This document shows, piece by piece, positions 13,401 to 23,749 of a stretch of DNA of 64,000 nt. Numbering within the stretch: position 1 is the stretch's first letter; the number at the start of each line of letters is the position of its first letter. Position numbers and translations under genes: made by a program. The notes under the pieces are model-generated. The model did no database searches, had not been told where the DNA came from, and saw nothing but the letters and a program-made list of their open reading frames with translations. The stretch spans positions 62,001-126,000 of the forward strand of contig LLEY01000113.1 in NCBI GenBank assembly GCA_001414485.1, in the 5' to 3' direction. This stretch comes from Calycina herbarum (lineage: Eukaryota; Ascomycota; Leotiomycetes; Helotiales; Pezizellaceae).

Positions 13401-14492
13401 GTGATTTGTTGATGAACTCGTTGAGAGAGCTGCTGATAAAAAGACTACCATATCCAGCAGGGCTTTCTTCCTTCAAATCCTGGGTGCCTCCTGTATTAGA
13501 AGAATTTGGGTCATACTTCTTGGACTCACTGAAAGCGGCGAGTGCTTCGACCAACGTTGGTTTATACTTCTTGCCGACACCAATTCGATACTCGATGCTA
13601 AGGTTTTGAGCCGCCTCGGAAATGATGTCTTCAAAGGTTTTGTATCCATCGGTGTACCGAGCTAGAAGAATAATGTACTGTTGTGGCTCCAAGTCCCAGG
13701 CCTGGATCGCTTCTTGTGAGAGACCGAGTTTGTCGACTTTGACGGAAATGCTGAGCATTGTAGACACGGACTCCGCCTTTGCTCCATCCAATATTCCAAT
13801 TCGGAAACCGGCTCGTTTGACAGCTCGAAGGTCTGCTCTGATACGGCGATTGATTCGAGCTGCAGTCTCCGTGCTGAGCTTCAACTTTGTCACATTTCTT
13901 GAACCTTTGGAAGGGCCTTGTGTCCAGTCTTCGTCGTCGGATTCGGGAAATGCCTCTGAATCTGAATCTTCATTGTCTGCCTCCTCATCTACCTCCATAT
14001 CCGAAGCACTGCCAATGTCGACTGGGTGTTCTCGAGTTCCTGCAGAAAAGTGACGTCCAAGCTTCTGGGAAATAGTGGCCAGCAGATCTTGAATGCGCAT
14101 TCCGGCCGAAGTCTCCTGGATGTCTTGCAATACGTCATTGACGCCATCAGGTAGATCCATAGATTGTGTGGTGATCATATACATGTTTTCCGAAGGGTAA
14201 CCGCCAACCTCTGCGAGACGTCAGTGGATCAAAACTAGAAATAAGAGGTCTGGAGCCATGTCGGCGCGATAGAAGAAGATAAAATCAAGCGCAAGGGTAC
14301 CAGGATTTGGGATGATGGCAGGGTTGATCACCTACCCAAAGAGATCAAAGATATTTCAATTGGCGCGCCCGTCGAGGCAACATAACAAAGGTGCACCTCG
14401 CCATCCTCACTACCCTTCGCAAAGGAGATGATGCCAGGAATCTGTTCAGAGGACGCGGCCGCCACATCAGCGATATAAGCCTTTCGACCCAT
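10430..14492 (-). CDS. PARP-type ADP-ribosyltransferase fused to a ubiquitin-conjugating (UBC/E2) domain
   Basis: Nine exons: 14492-14336, 14210-13014, 12963-12902, 12850-12595, 12547-11847, 11786-11760, 11690-11482, 11426-11160 and 11111-10430. They join in one frame of 1185 aa. The N-terminal half has an acidic patch and no named domain that I recognise. The PARP catalytic region shows TIFAWHGSNLANWHSIIRSG, then GRAYGHGVYHA and a C-terminal CRYLLVQ strand. The layout is like PARP6/8/16-type mono-ADP-ribosyltransferases. Where classical PARPs carry the catalytic Glu, the frame reads NNPFLVV, so mono-ADP-ribosylation or no activity is likelier than chain synthesis. A basic/acidic linker (MKKKQKRSK) leads to an E2 fold with HELGWYINAEL, FGKDYPHSPPFVRVI and GGAMCMELL, which holds the presumed active cysteine. 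PARP-UBC fusions are known in fungi; substrates are unknown. Confidence 0.85.
11760..11786 (-). other. 27-nt microexon in the PARP catalytic region
   Basis: The exon encodes SIGYAAQNQ and is bordered by CAG upstream and GTGAGT downstream. It restores the frame between GVYHARDQQT and LFWPGSSLKI and lies in the PARP S-x-x-Y region, so it is likely essential for the fold. Confidence 0.75.
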
Positions 14493-15174
14493 TGTCGGTT
14501 AGACAAGGGGGAAGGTGATTGAATGTATTGGTGTTTGGTGCGGCCGTTGACCAGTTGATGGTAAGTGTACTTTGCGTGACCTGCGAAAAGAAATTAACAA
14601 CACGGCAACCTAAGATGTTGGATGTTGAGGTCAAGGCGGAGGTGGATGCAGACGCAAAGAAGGAGATAGAAATATGAAGATGTGAGAAGGAGGGTATTTG
14701 TAGGGTGACCTTTGTGTCTTGCTAGTTCCGACCAAGAGCGTCTCCCGCAGCGCAACGAAAAAGTGGTGAATAGAAGAGAGTTGAATAGTTTTGATTTTCC
14801 GAGAATTGAATGGTCCGCACTTGACGGGGAATTTCTGGATGAGTCCAAGACGCAAGTGAACTTGCAACTCACCACTCTAGAATGATCTTGACTGGCCTGC
14901 TGCCTTGTCGGATCTTGGGGAAGCTTCGCTTATTTCAGTCGCGACAGTCGGAGGAAAGATAGGAGGATGTTTGTCTGGCCATGAAAATGAATGATGTTGA
15001 CATATGAGTCGAAGTCTCGAGACGAGGAAGTAGTGAAGTTAGTGTCGGTACCTAAGGAGGGTGAAGAGGCTGTGGGCGATATCAATTTGGGGCAAGGTCT
15101 CAGCCTCGCCGTTGGTTGCCTTGTGTAGAGACCTCCATCCGCCAATCAGATACCTGCAATTATCTTTGGGGCTC

Positions 15175-15206
15175 GGTAGCCTGGTAGCCTGGTAGCCTGG
15201 TAGCCT
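15175..15206. repeat. Tandem octamer GGTAGCCT x4
   Basis: Four consecutive perfect copies of an 8-bp unit form a short microsatellite-like array. Confidence 0.85.
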
Positions 15207-15412
15207 GGAATCGGGGCGGGGCTAAGGCTAAGTGCAGGGGTATAGTACCACGTGACAGACCAGTGACAGTGACAATGACCTCAGAGGAGAAACATACCTC
15301 TGCAGTAGGTGCTAGGTGCTACCTACCTACTCTCAGTGTAGACGAAGGCCGTAATGTCTTTTAACAAAAAGGGTCTCGGTAGCCACTGGCATTTGATCTA
15401 CCTGTGCAAGTA

Positions 15413-15500
15413 CTATCCCCTAATTACATTGTACGGTGCACAGACAGACACTTGCCATACTAAAACGACCGTGCGCATACAATGTAATTAGGGGGGATAG
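15413..15500. mobile_element. 88-bp foldback (MITE-like) element
   Basis: The left arm CTATCCCCTAATTACATTGT is matched as an inverted copy by the right arm ACAATGTAATTAGGGGGGAT. TA lies at both borders (15411-15412 and 15501-15502), as expected of a TA-targeting non-autonomous element. It has no coding capacity. Confidence 0.65.
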
Positions 15501-15696
15501 TAACAATCTCGAAGGTTGGAATTCGGAATTCGGAATTTATGATGTGACGTTGGAAGCTTTCTTTTGGCGATACCTTCAACCCCTGAGCCTTTACTCGTGG
15601 CACACCCTCCTTACCCCGCCACAAGATCTCCCTCAAGCTCAACCTAGAAGCCGGACCTAGTACAAGTACCCATCAAAAGCTTCTTACCTTACCATC

Positions 15697-16791
15697 ATGG
15701 CCTCAACCCGAAGGAGAGCTCCAAGCAATGCAGCCAGAGCAGCCCAGCAAAAGGCAATCCCTACAGTAACATACGTCCCCAAATCAACACACGTAGCAGA
15801 CTCAACCCTCCAACCCTTCCTAAACCCCAATTTCGATCCCGCCGAATACCTCAACTCCACCCTCCCTTCTCTCCACACATCCAATGTCTCCCAACCCCCG
15901 AAAGGCAGCGCGCATCTGGGAGAACTGTCCACCCAGACACAGACCTTGCTATCCCAGCTCAGCGCGAATACCACCAGACTCACCACTACCCTCACGCAAT
16001 TGACCGATGAGATCCTTCGAAGCGGGAGTCGGCTGGCATACGAGGTGGAGGTTTTAAGAGGGGAAACATTGGGATTATCAGAAGCTTTGACAGAAGGTCT
16101 GCAGGAAGATGTGGCCAAATTTGTGCCGACTGGACTGGAGCAAGATCTGGTACGCAAACAATCGAAATCGACCGAGGTCAATGGGCACACGCGGAGGGCA
16201 TCAATAGCTGCCCCGAAGACTCCTGTGAAAGAAGACGCACCTGCGATTGTGGATCCACCCTATATCACGCAATTACGAACCCTCACATTGGTACGGTCAA
16301 GGCTCGATACTGTGATAAAAACCTTTGGTGATGCGATGGCTTGGACTTTCCCGCCCTCTGAGGTTTCCGTGACCTCTTCTTTTCTATCTGTATCAGCTCC
16401 AGAACCTGGCTCAGAAATACATAGTACGGAAGAAAAAGGGCAGCAGGTGTCCAAAAAGCTGCGAGAAGAAATTGCGGATTTATTGATTGGCGGGGATCCG
16501 GTTGATGGAATCGAGGCTGCTGCGAAGAGAGTTGAAGAGCTCAAAGACCTGGTCATCGTTTGGAAGGGAACGGCTGAAGAGAGGGCAAGAGTTAAATTTG
16601 TAGAGAGTTTGGCAAAGTTGGTTGAAGATAGGCATCGGGAATTGTTGAGAGATGCTGAGCAGGGCTCACGCCTAAGTCAACGAGTAGAGTCGCTGCGAGA
16701 AGAGGAAGAGTCGGAAACCAGTGCGGGTGAGACCAAGTCACAGGGTGGTTATGGATTCCTCAGCCAGTTACAGAAACTCCGAGGTGCTTGA
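15697..16791 (+). CDS. Putative COG complex subunit 7 (Golgi tethering)
   Basis: A single-exon gene of 364 aa. The first ~40 residues carry the FLNPNFDPAEYLNSTLPS-type entry motif common to COG/Vps51-like tethers. A helical coiled-coil region follows (SRLAYEVEVLRGE), and then ITQLRTLTLVRSRLDTVIK and FGDAMAWTFPP. This pattern resembles the animal COG7 segments with PRVLRDVEAL and LD-x-VK-x-RM. The protein is much shorter than animal COG7 (~770 aa), so only the N-terminal helical part is kept. COG mediates retrograde vesicle tethering at the Golgi. COG5 is the alternative, since its entry motif is similar. The ATG at 15697 is preceded by ACC ATC, a good fungal start context. Confidence 0.6.
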   Translation: MASTRRRAPSNAARAAQQKAIPTVTYVPKSTHVADSTLQPFLNPNFDPAEYLNSTLPSLHTSNVSQPPKGSAHLGELSTQTQTLLSQLSANTTRLTTTLTQLTDEILRSGSRLAYEVEVLRGETLGLSEALTEGLQEDVAKFVPTGLEQDLVRKQSKSTEVNGHTRRASIAAPKTPVKEDAPAIVDPPYITQLRTLTLVRSRLDTVIKTFGDAMAWTFPPSEVSVTSSFLSVSAPEPGSEIHSTEEKGQQVSKKLREEIADLLIGGDPVDGIEAAAKRVEELKDLVIVWKGTAEERARVKFVESLAKLVEDRHRELLRDAEQGSRLSQRVESLREEEESETSAGETKSQGGYGFLSQLQKLRGA

Positions 16792-17110
16792 TAGCACATT
16801 AGGTAAAGTATGAGAAAACAATAACTCCTGGTGCTCTCTTAGTCTCGTGATTTTGTTCCTTCATAGTCCTGTCGAGATGGGGGGGATTGTCTTTTTTCCA
16901 ACAGCAGGTGCGTGACGCCTTTTTGGAGAAACCTCCAGGGCTGTGTGTGCTTGCTCACTCTGGAACTTTCTGGTTTTGTCTGTGGAGACCACCAATCCAG
17001 GATAAGGAAGGAGCGCGTCTCTTACAACAAAGGCTGAAAAATGATCTCTTAAGGTTCTCCAGACGGAAGCTAAAAGACCTGGCATTGCTCTGCGTACACC
17101 TAGTCCGATT

Positions 17111-17245
17111 TGTTTGTGCGAAACTGCCTAGGGCAAATGAAAAGTATTGTTCAAGAGCATTTGGGAGAATGGAGAAAGCAACTTTCCAATTCTTCTAACC
17201 CTTCTCGAACAATACTTTTAATTCTTTAAAGTATTTCGCACAATC
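17111..17245. mobile_element. 135-bp imperfect foldback element
   Basis: The left arm 17111-17156 contains TTTGTGCGAAA and AAAGTATTGTTCAAGAG. The right arm 17202-17245 carries their inverted counterparts, CTCGAACAATACTTT and TTTCGCACAA. The spacing suggests a degenerate MITE-like hairpin. Confidence 0.55.
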
Positions 17246-17424
17246 AATCTAAACTGTGTGTACACAAAAGCAATGATGCGATCTCTTACCACCGGGGTCC
17301 TCAAGTGAGAGCTCCAATCGTTTCTTTTTTTACTCCAATCTACGAGGGCAATGTGGCATATCATGCCCAGGCTCGCGATGGACATTAACAGTGGCAGTAA
17401 ATACATCTGGGTCGTACCTGCCTA

Positions 17425-17555
17425 CCTCTCTCGTTGTTCTATTTATCTTGGACAATGAAAGGTGATTATCCCAAATACTTGGGACAATTTGAAATTATCC
17501 CATACGATTAGAGCAATCAACTTTAATTGTCCCAAAAAGTTAGAACAACGAGAGC
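17425..17555. mobile_element. 131-bp palindromic MITE with TA borders
   Basis: The left arm CTCTCGTTGTTCTA and the right arm TTAGAACAACGAGAG are inverted repeats, and complementarity continues almost to the centre (TTGGGACAATTT against AATTATCCCA). TA lies at 17423-17424 and 17556-17557. A degraded relative of the right end and its outer flank is seen at about 58110-58260. Confidence 0.7.
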
Positions 17556-17715
17556 TAGGGCAGGTGCGAACTTGATGTAGCTTTTGATGTCCACCGCGAG
17601 CCAGGTCGCTCTTTCCTTGCTCAGAATGAACCACCAAATTCCTACCTACCTTATAGCAGTTTTTTCAACACATCCATCCATCTTACAACATCACTCGAGA
17701 TTTTGGATAGACACC

Positions 17716-19746
17716 ATGTCTTCTCAGGTCCTCCCCAGCAAGGAATCTGCAACACAAGGAGCACCTCCGCGTGTCAACAGAGCAACTCGTTACCTCAATA
17801 TAACCATTCATTACCCCCGCCGGGTATTCAGACCTTGCCGCAGGAAACGGGTTCTTCAAATTCTCCTTGCAATCGTGCTTGTATTTATTGGAAAATGGTG
17901 TGCCGTAAGCGCTAATGCCAGAGGTCTTCATGTCGAACTTCGTACTGACAGCAATATATTCAGACCGAATTACAAGAAACGGCCTCCATCAACTCCTTCA
18001 TTCCCGATATCATCGATAATACAAAATGGGACGACGACCTACTGCTGGAGGATCCCACTCAAATACCAAGCCCAGGCTTCCACCTTCTTGTTACGACTTC
18101 TGCCCCCACGTCACGACGCAACCTATGCAAATGCTTACTGTCAGCCGCGGTTCTCGATTATCCACCACCAACTTTGGTCAACTACGAGAGAAGCCTGAAA
18201 CTACGAAGGGGGAGAGAGAATGTACAAGATATATACGATTTCCTCACTGGCAAAGAAGTTGGAGCTTATGATATTGTTCTAATTATTCCCGAAGGCGTGT
18301 CAAGCGTCCAGCATCTTTTTGCCAATTGCTAACAAAGAAATAGATGCATGGCTACAGCTCCCGCCTGAAGTGACCATGAATCGTTTCCACCATGAGATCA
18401 TGGATTCAAATGCTGCGATTCTGAAACAGTGGGGAACTCTTCCAGCGAACCCAACACATCCCTCTTCCGAACCCACACCAAAGTACAAACAAAAGGTCAT
18501 CTTCGGAGCTGCCAAACAATGCTCCCTTCCCGCCTGGGATCCAGGCTGTGCTGCCATTCCTTTCGGTCCACTTTCGCGTGATCTATATGTTGCGTTGACG
18601 AGCAAAAATTTCAATGAGCGGTATGGTAACCCTCAATATCAGAACCCTCAGTTCCTGTCTTCATATACCGTCATAGGGAGGGTAAGCGACTTAATCCCCA
18701 TATACAAACGTACTCTAGACCTACTCAGAGCCACGGACCAGGAAAAGTTTGTGGGCCAACAAGCTATTACGCAAATATTCGGGGAACAGGAGGCTCATCG
18801 TCGCTGGGTGGATGGTAGACCCTTTGGCTCAATAACTTGGTGGGACTTTATGCAAGGGTACAAACCATCAAATTCTAGATCTCCTTCTCCTACCCCACCG
18901 CCAAGTTCCGCGGTAAGCGATTACGAATTCGGGATCGGGGTTGATTATTCGTCTTCGATATTTCAAACTGTGGATACCTCCCAGAAGGACCTACGATTCA
19001 TTGCTTTTAATCGTTCAATCTTCATTGCCTCCCCTTCCAAACTCGAGGCTGAGATTTTCAAAAGGCCCATCAGTCTTCCGTTGGATCTTGTTAGTAATCT
19101 CACACGTCGACCCTTTGTTCTAGATTCGCAACTATGTACTACAGGCACTGCAGGTCGTCAGGCAGAATGGCAAAATACACCATATTCAAATGTTAAGTTA
19201 CCGAAGTGTACCGTCACTGGCATTGGAGGTCTAGCAGAGCTTCAAAATACCACCTGGTCAGAAGTTGAGTTAGCGACGAATGTCGTGAATCCTGTGGGTG
19301 TATTTCCTGGTAGTGTTATTCCTTCTGTCTTGGATTTCCACGAAACTTCCAAGTTCCGCGTAGATGGCGATACCTACTCTAAGTATAGCTGGGGCTGGGA
19401 AATCAAAGACACAAATCTCACCTCCTTGCGCGAGAAATGGTGGCCGAACATGTGGTACACGAACCATTCAAGGGCTTTGGTGGGGAGATATTTGAATAGT
19501 TCAAAGGAGCCAGAGGATATGTGGAATATGAGAGGTGGTTATGGGGGTGTGTGGACCGGGCAAGGGGAATGGTTGGGTTGGAAGGAAATTTGTGGTGGTG
19601 TTGAGGGGCTGTATGGGGATGAGGGCGGTGATTTGGATGAGCGGGCTGACGAGGGTGTGGTGAGGAATTCTTTTGGGAATGTGGTGGAGGGTGATGATGG
19701 GGGGAGGGAGTTCGAGGGGTTGAGATTTGGGGGTGGTGGGGTGTGA
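17716..19746 (+). CDS. Type II membrane protein, glycosyltransferase-like
   Basis: Exons 17716-17904, 17964-18294 and 18344-19746 give 640 aa. The N-terminus is basic, with a membrane anchor near residues 45-62 (VLQILLAIVLVFIGKWCA), the layout of a Golgi/ER type II enzyme. The lumenal part reads HLLVTTSAPTSRRNLCKCLL, AYDIVLIIPE, WLQLPPEV, KVIFGAAKQCSLPAWDP and EKFVGQQAITQIFGEQE. This order recalls procollagen-type (GT25/PLOD-like) glycosyltransferases, but the DxD-like position reads IIPEDAW, so activity is uncertain. No GT donor gives the right phase for intron 2; a GC donor at 18295 (GC-AG, 49 nt) does. The C-terminus is Gly/Glu-rich and of low complexity. The family assignment is inference. 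Confidence 0.6.
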
Positions 19747-20158
19747 GCGGATTTTTAGAGTGGGTTTGATGGATGGGGTGTGTTAGAAAGGGAGTGTTTA
19801 AGTGAGGTATATTTCTGAGGTGGGGAGCGGGTTTGAGGGACTGGATTGTGGATGGATGATGGCGATTGCTATGGATATTGACTTTACTGGTGTGTAATTT
19901 AGCGAATGAAAACACTGCTTATTCAAAGAGTTCAGAATGGTACGAAGAGAGTGCACAGTTACGACGTGTGTGAGTAGAAACTTGAATTGGCTGGGACAAC
20001 AGATACAAGCCAAATACTCAGTACAAGATTTCCTTACCATTACCGTTTCAATAGCGGTCTCGAGGCTGGCGCTCACGGTAGACAGTCGGCTACTCAAGCC
20101 TACCAAGCCAACTAATAACTCAAGCAACAACTCACTTACTTTCACTTATTCCCTCTCT
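19747..20158. other. Convergent intergenic region
   Basis: About 410 bp between the 3' ends of two convergent genes. It holds only 3' flanks, and I see no additional gene or strong terminator-like structure. Confidence 0.5.
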
Positions 20159-21157
20159 TCACACCCAGCCCCCCCCCAAGCTCCTCGCAGCAACCTCATA
20201 AGCCTCATCCCTCCTCCTATCTCCCCTCCCCCAAGTAGGCCACTTATCCCACCCATGCTCAACCCCCAAAACAGTATACCCCTCTACCCTCTTCCCCGCC
20301 CCCTTCAGCCTCTCCCTAAACCGTTCCCCCTCAGCAAGCAAAGCATCCTTCCAACAAGTAATAATAACCACATGGTCCGGCAATACATCCCTTATGATTT
20401 CTTCACTCGCTAAACCCGGACTCAATAGTGGATTCCGCATATCCTTTGGTTTAGGATAGAGATAGGCCTCATATGTGAGACCAACCATGAATGGGGGAAC
20501 CGGAAGGGGTTTGAAATTTGGGTTTGTGGATGCTCTTTCAACTCGGGTCAGGGTCCAGTTTACGGCTGGGTAGAAGGATATTAGACTTGTCAACTTCCCT
20601 TTTTCCAATTTTGTTGAAGCAGCGACATCTTTATGAAGATTGGCAAGTTCTTCCCATAACCGAATCGCGGCCGTGAATGCGAAATTCCCTCCTGCGCTGA
20701 AACCGGAAAATGAGGTACGCGAGATGTCGATGTTGAATTCCTCTGCATGTTCCCACAGATACAGAACCGCGGACACACAATCTTCAATTCCCGTTGGAAA
20801 AGGATAGGAAGGCGCAAGTCTGTAGTCCACTGATACAACGATACATGCTGGGTTATATTTCAAAACGGCAGCGGACCAACGAGCGTCATCGGATGCGTGA
20901 CCTAATGTATATCCACCGCCGTGAAAATTGATGAGGAGCGAGTATTTGCTTTTCTTTCGGTCGGCTGTTTGGTATGAAGGTGGAACGTAAAATAGGAGAC
21001 GGAATTTCCCGGGACAGGAACCAACTGTACTGCTGATCCGACGTGTGAAAGATGGTTGGGGCGGGAGTGGGAATGAGGGGTAATGATCGCAATATCTTCC
21101 GATTGCTGCGAGGAAGCGGAATATTGTTGCTTTGATGAGGAGGTTGAGACGTGACAT
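20159..21157 (-). CDS. Alpha/beta hydrolase, hormone-sensitive-lipase (arylacetamide deacetylase-like) family
   Basis: A single-exon gene of 332 aa from the ATG at 21157. An in-frame ATG at 21223 would add 22 residues, but the downstream start begins just before the hydrophobic N-terminus. The family's oxyanion motif HGGGY lies near residue 79 and the nucleophile motif GFSAGG near residue 155. A catalytic Asp is likely in CWKDALLAEGE, and the catalytic His in GVEHGWD. VVSVDYRLAPSYPFP is a hallmark of the HSL group. The protein is expected to hydrolyse esters; the substrate is unknown. The hydrophobic start (LNLLIKATIFRFLAAIG) may be a membrane or signal anchor. It is transcribed toward the type II membrane protein gene. 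Confidence 0.85.
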   Translation of the reverse strand: MSRLNLLIKATIFRFLAAIGRYCDHYPSFPLPPQPSFTRRISSTVGSCPGKFRLLFYVPPSYQTADRKKSKYSLLINFHGGGYTLGHASDDARWSAAVLKYNPACIVVSVDYRLAPSYPFPTGIEDCVSAVLYLWEHAEEFNIDISRTSFSGFSAGGNFAFTAAIRLWEELANLHKDVAASTKLEKGKLTSLISFYPAVNWTLTRVERASTNPNFKPLPVPPFMVGLTYEAYLYPKPKDMRNPLLSPGLASEEIIRDVLPDHVVIITCWKDALLAEGERFRERLKGAGKRVEGYTVLGVEHGWDKWPTWGRGDRRRDEAYEVAARSLGGGWV

Positions 21158-21934
21158 GATGATTTGGACTTCTGTTGCTTCTAAGGTGAACTTTGAAAAT
21201 TGCTGATTAGGAGAATTGTGCAAGAGCCTTAGTTCTTAGCTTTTCAATATTATCTGAATTCATAGATTCATAGATTCATAGGTGCAAAGCCAACAAACGC
21301 AAAAGTGTTGAGAGACAAAAAGGGTTACGAGATCGTTGTAGCCTAAGGCAGAGAAAATTGAGAGGGGAGGGGGAAGGGTAAGTTCAATAACCTATTCTGG
21401 AATACAGAGAAACTCAATGAGAAGGAGGACATTCTCTCACTCACTGAGAAACATCTCTCTCAATTTAGTTTTAGAAAATGTGGTCAGAGAATGTGGGAAT
21501 TATTCCATCTCTTGAGATTATTTCGGGTAATTTGATTGGCTTATTTACTGCCCAATCAGGGGTCTAGTATACTTTATTCAATAAGTATAGACTTGACTAA
21601 TTCTGCCTAGATACAAACCAAAATGACAATAAAATAAAACAAAGACTTCATACCGGAATTTTATCTGACTAATTCAATTGTTCTAACCTTTCTCAAATAT
21701 TTAAATTAGATAAACGTTACTCAGATGGTACCTAATACTATACACTCTTAGAAATCTCAAGACTTTATTTAACAAATCTAATTAACTTAACCATTCTCGA
21801 AAAATATGATTTAATAGTTGAAATTACTAGACCCACTGCTTGAGTGTCCTAAGTAGTAATCTAATTGGTCTCCATAAGTGGTGAATAAGTCTACCACGTC
21901 ATAACTCTCAATTGACGGGTGACCCATACTTACA
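21158..21934. other. AT-rich intergenic region carrying a dispersed repeat copy
   Basis: The first ~250 bp are probably the promoter of the hydrolase gene. The rest, from about 21500, is an AT-rich repeat described separately. No gene is seen. Confidence 0.5.
21500..21890. repeat. AT-rich dispersed repeat R1, copy 1
   Basis: Shared blocks with the copies near 37600 and 45535 include CTTTATTCA, the TATAC..TCTTA..AATCT series, TGATTTAATAGTTGA and ACTAGACCCACTGCTTGAGT. Divergence is mostly C/T and G/A, as in RIP-aged repeats. No coding potential. Confidence 0.65.
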
Positions 21935-23184
21935 CTATAAACCAATCAGCTCAATCTTTTGGCTCCCAACTCTCTCGGCCTCCTTATTCAGTGCCTCAAT
22001 TTCAGCCTTGACATATGGAATACCAGTCTTCTCCCTCTCCAACTGGTTATTCTGTTCAATTTCCCCTGGAAAATAAATCTTGTCGACCCCAGCCATCTTC
22101 TCGCTTCCAATGACCTTTTCATACAATGTACCCATTCTCTCTCTAAACTCTTTCAAATCCATAAACAGATCCGGCTTGATAGCAATGAGAAAATGTCCAA
22201 CATTCGCTGGCTTGCTCGGATCGTACGGGTTTGTGACACCACCAGCAAAAGCACTCCCACTCAAGACGCCGGAAAAAACATCCATCATCACACTAAGTGC
22301 ACTTCCTTTCGGACCACCCATTGGCAACATGACTCCCTCGAGAGCTTTTTCCGGGTCATCAGTTCGATTCCCATCCTTATCCAATGCCCAATCTGTAGGA
22401 ATCTTTTCTCCTCTCCTATAAGCCTTGTAAATCTTTCCTCTTGCAGCAATACTAGGCGCCATATCAAGAATAAAAGGCTTTCCACCTTCCGCTCCCGGAG
22501 CACCACAAGCGATAGGACTGACCTGTAGGATCTCGGAGTCAGTATACGTCTTTGGGGATATCTGAAGAGTAGAAGGAGCAAGAGTCTCAAGGACTGTTAT
22601 CGGGAGTTTAAGAATGAGGAATGTCTCAGCGCTTCTTTTTTTTACCTAAAGAAGAAATTTACTCAGAAAAGCTGGTTACTCACACCCATCAATTTCTCCT
22701 TCCCCCCCCAAACCGGTAATGCTGGAGAAGAATTCGTAAAAACGAGACTCATCATATCCGCATCGATAGCTTGTTGAACAACCCAAGCACTCATGCCGAA
22801 ATGATTCGAATGTTTAATAGCACACATCCCAATCCCGAATGTCTTCGCCATTTCGATGCATCTTTGCATTCCCATATGAGCGGAAAGAAAGCCAAAACTG
22901 TTGTTTCCATCGATATGTGCGACTACGGGTGTGGTTTGGGCAAGTGTTGGTTCGGCTTTGGGGTCTAGGACCCCTGCTCGGACGCGGGCCATGTATGAGG
23001 GGATTCGGTTGATGCCATGAGTGTCAACTCCTCGTAGGTCGGCGAGGACGAGACAGTGGGCTATAATATTTGCAGAGGAGGGGGGTACGCCGTTTCTTTC
23101 GAGGACGGATTGGACGAAGGTCTCTGCTGATTTGCTGGAGACGTGGAATTTCTCTTCTGGGGGGGAGTCATGTGATGTAGACAT
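21935..23184 (-). CDS. Malate/L-lactate (Ldh2-type) dehydrogenase
   Basis: Exons 23184-22684 and 22522-21935 (intron 161 nt) give 362 aa, the usual family length. The N-terminal helical region leads to ADLRGVDTHGINRIPSYMAR. The NAD-binding and catalytic segment shows AIKHSNHFGMSAWVVQQA, then TNSSPALPVWGG and LMGVSPIACGAPG across the splice. The C-terminal half shows MLPMGGPKGSAL and FAGGV. The family reduces 2-oxoacids with NAD(P)H in the cytosol; the exact substrate (malate, lactate or a ureidoglycolate-like acid) cannot be read from the sequence. An upstream in-frame ATG at 23208 is possible. The gene is divergent from the GNAT gene. Confidence 0.88.
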
Positions 23185-23749
23185 TTTTGTTGGGGTGAAT
23201 TGTTTCAATTATTTGGAGACTGGGTTGCTTCTCTGATTTGTTTGGTGGTTACATTTATGTTTGGAAGCCATGAGTCAGATGGTAGTTCCTAATTGGTTGG
23301 TTCGGTACTCAAAACTTGCGAGACCGGAAGACATCACGGGATCGGGAGGATAAATCCCCTTTTCATGTTTTGGAAGGAATCTTGTCATCAACAAGTTGGA
23401 TGTTCCTAGAAAAGAAAAAGCTTTTGAAGGCTGAAATGGGGGTTCCAAACGACTACGCATTACGGAGTTCATTGTCATCCGCTAGATGCCGAAGGAATCC
23501 CGATAATGTAATCAAGAATGGAAGACTCTTACTGAAAACAAAATGGACATGAATTACCAAAGTTTTCATGATTGTTTACGTACAAGTTCTTCAGGTATCT
23601 TTGACACCTTCCTTCTTGGACAATTGCGCAATTGATTGACTGAGTCATATGCAAGATTATCAGAAGTTATATAAACTGACTCACAATTCTTACTTCAACC
23701 AAAAAACTACCGTCAATCGTAAAGCCCGTCTCAAAAAGAAGAATTCAAA
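23185..23749. promoter_or_regulatory. Divergent promoter region, dehydrogenase / GNAT
   Basis: 565 bp between divergent ATGs. On the GNAT side there is a TATATAA near 23669 flanked by two TGA(G/C)TCA heptamers, at 23641-23647 and 23677-23683. These match the Gcn4/AP-1-type (CpcA) consensus. Function is inferred from motif and position only. Confidence 0.5.

Larger units (their letters stand above)
14493..15696. promoter_or_regulatory. Divergent intergenic region between PARP/UBC and COG7-like genes
   Basis: About 1.2 kb separates the two divergent start codons and presumably holds both promoters. It contains four tandem GGTAGCCT octamers near 15175-15206 and an 88-bp inverted-repeat element at 15413-15500. 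I see no gene. Confidence 0.5.
16792..17715. other. Intergenic region with two foldback elements
   Basis: No gene is supported. The open frame at 16887-17198 (+) starts at a non-ATG codon and shows no motif. Two palindromic elements occupy 17111-17245 and 17425-17555. Confidence 0.5.

Noticed and set aside
16887..17198. 103-codon plus-strand frame after the COG7-like gene
   Set aside because: It starts at a non-ATG codon, has no motif, and overlaps a palindromic element.
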